Shown piece after piece: positions 6,638-7,773 of a stretch of 7,773 nt of DNA. The position numbers were made by a program, and so were the translations under genes. Position 1 is the stretch's first letter. Every line of letters begins with the position of its first letter. The stretch spans positions 1 to 7,773 of the forward strand of contig JAEWCW010000131.1 of the NCBI GenBank assembly GCA_023390415.1. Direction: 5' to 3'. Origin of the DNA: Pseudomonadota bacterium. GTDB taxonomy: Bacteria; Pseudomonadota; Alphaproteobacteria; Sphingomonadales; Sphingomonadaceae. Under the pieces are notes generated by a model. The model worked only from the letters and a program-made list of their open reading frames with translations. It made no database searches and was not told where the DNA came from.

Positions 6638-7773
6638 TCAGCTGAAGTCGGCGGTGAGAGACAGGGTGAAGCGCCGCGGCTGGTTGAACAGATAGACGCC
6701 GCTCGAGCCATTGGCCCAGCCGAACGTGTCGAAGATGTTGGCGACCTGCGCGCGCAGGGTCGCCGGCGTTCCGCCGAGGTCGAACCGGTAGCGGCCGCCC
6801 AGCGACCATATCTCGCGCGCCGGGATGACCACCGATCCGTCGGAACTGGCGATGCGGTCCGAGGTGGATTCGAGCAGGAGGTCGACCGAGAGCCGCTCGA
6901 ACGAGGGCGGGCGATATTCGACGATCGCGTTGGTGAGCCGGCGGAAGCTCGCCACCGGCCGGCGCCCGAGCAGCCCGCTGTCGACCCCCGGCCCGGAGAG
7001 TTCGGGATCGATCAGCACCGTCCCGAACACGACGGTCAGTCCCGGCGCGACTCGTCCTGCGAGCGAGAATTCGGCGCCGCGCTGGCGAATCTCGCCGAGC
7101 CGGGTGAACAGCCGGTTCTGGTCGAGATTGTAATAGGGCTTGGTGAGCTCGAAGACGCCCGCGACCAGCCGAACGCCGGGGCTGATCGTCCAGCGGACGC
7201 CGGCATCGACCTGGCGCGTGCGGATCGCCGGCGGCGCCTCGTCGCGATTGACCGCGATCTCCGGCGCGACGGGGCTCTCCTCGATCCCGCGCGTATAGCC
7301 CGCATAGAGGGCGACGCTCGGCGAGAGATAGGCGGCGATCGTCCCGTTGATCAGCCAGGGCGAGCTTTCCGACGTCGGCAGCGGCCCCGTCGGCGTCGTC
7401 ACCGCCTTGCTGTAATCGGTCCGCTGAAGGCCGAGGCTCAATTCGCCGACATTGCGCCAACGCCCCTCATAGGCGATTCCACCGGTCAGCTGCTCGACCC
7501 GGTCGCGGGTGCGCGGACCGAAGGCGAAATCGGGCTCGTCGAAGACGACCGGCTGGTCGATCTCATGCTCGCCCAACGCCACGAACTGGCCGCCGCCGTA
7601 GAGCCGGTTGCGCCGCCGCCCGCGCAGCGAGACGTGGACATTGTGCAGCCGCTCGCCCTCGCGGTGGCTGCGCGACAGGCGCACCTCGCCGCTCAGCGAG
7701 GCGAAGCGCCGCTGCGGCTCGGCGATCACCGCCTCGAAGCCGCGCCCGTCCTGGGTGACGTCGGTGAACAATT
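6638..7773 (-). CDS. TonB-dependent receptor, C-terminal barrel part (5' end outside)
   Basis: The last 378 or so residues of an outer-membrane TonB-dependent receptor; the frame is open to the right edge, and the TTG at 7771 is merely an internal Leu codon. The plug domain, TonB box and signal peptide are not in the window. Visible features are alternating polar and hydrophobic strands joined by charged loops, for example LINGTIAAYLSPSVALYAGYTR, RTRQVDAGVRWTISPGVRLVAG and RQRGAEFSLAGRVAPGLTVV, then VANIFDTFGW and the closing strand RRFTLSLTADFS. These are typical of siderophore-type receptors (FhuA/FhuE-like). The final residue is Ser after Phe instead of a terminal aromatic residue, a minor departure. 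The imported ligand (ferric siderophore, vitamin or glycan) cannot be told from the barrel. It ends 3 nt from rtcR, convergently, and has no evident functional link to the rtc genes. Confidence 0.92.
   Translation of the reverse strand, partial: LFTDVTQDGRGFEAVIAEPQRRFASLSGEVRLSRSHREGERLHNVHVSLRGRRRNRLYGGGQFVALGEHEIDQPVVFDEPDFAFGPRTRDRVEQLTGGIAYEGRWRNVGELSLGLQRTDYSKAVTTPTGPLPTSESSPWLINGTIAAYLSPSVALYAGYTRGIEESPVAPEIAVNRDEAPPAIRTRQVDAGVRWTISPGVRLVAGVFELTKPYYNLDQNRLFTRLGEIRQRGAEFSLAGRVAPGLTVVFGTVLIDPELSGPGVDSGLLGRRPVASFRRLTNAIVEYRPPSFERLSVDLLLESTSDRIASSDGSVVIPAREIWSLGGRYRFDLGGTPATLRAQVANIFDTFGWANGSSGVYLFNQPRRFTLSLTADFS

Noticed and set aside
7769..7771. TTG as the start of the receptor gene
   Set aside because: The frame stays open to the edge and the protein there is mid-barrel without signal peptide or plug, so the codon is an internal Leu.

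Overview
The window is high-GC DNA with densely packed genes. It most resembles a free-living proteobacterium. A TonB-dependent receptor, an SMP-30 lactonase-like gene and sigma-54 control of RNA repair together would suit a sphingomonad-type alphaproteobacterium, but that assignment is inference and no taxonomic marker is present.

Layout: (a) 1-420 (+) is the 3' part of a short-chain dehydrogenase/reductase (SDR) gene that enters from the left edge. It meets, tail to tail, a minus-strand block of four genes: (b) 4732-3482 rtcB, 3445-2423 rtcA, 2371-1502 an SMP-30/gluconolactonase-family gene, and 1499-417 a CaiB/BaiF family III CoA-transferase of the alpha-methylacyl-CoA racemase type. (c) 4733-5041 is a 309-bp divergent control region. 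(d) 5042-6634 (+) is rtcR. (e) 6638-7773 (-) is the C-terminal barrel half of a TonB-dependent receptor that leaves through the right edge.

The core is a complete RNA-repair module. RtcA makes 2',3'-cyclic phosphate ends, RtcB ligates cyclic-phosphate or 3'-phosphate ends to 5'-OH ends, and RtcR is the CARF-AAA+-HTH activator of sigma-54 RNA polymerase. The divergent region shows the expected parts: a near-consensus -24/-12 promoter aimed at rtcB (4876-4891), a palindromic candidate enhancer about 60 bp upstream of it (4951-4971), an AT-rich stretch with a weak IHF-like match between them, and a GC-rich leader of about 130 nt able to form strong, mutually exclusive hairpins before rtcB.

The least ordinary observations are: (1) the SDR appears to have lost the catalytic Ser, Tyr and Lys while keeping the fold motifs; (2) the rtcBA leader could act as a structural switch; (3) two metabolic genes follow rtcBA on the same strand behind a 10-bp hairpin that contains the rtcA stop codon, so it is open whether they belong to the RNA-damage regulon; (4) both convergent gene pairs leave almost no room for terminators. 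No tRNA, rRNA, CRISPR array, insertion sequence or integrase was seen. Nothing here clearly amounts to a wholly new system; the rtc locus is a recognisable one with some uncommon details.
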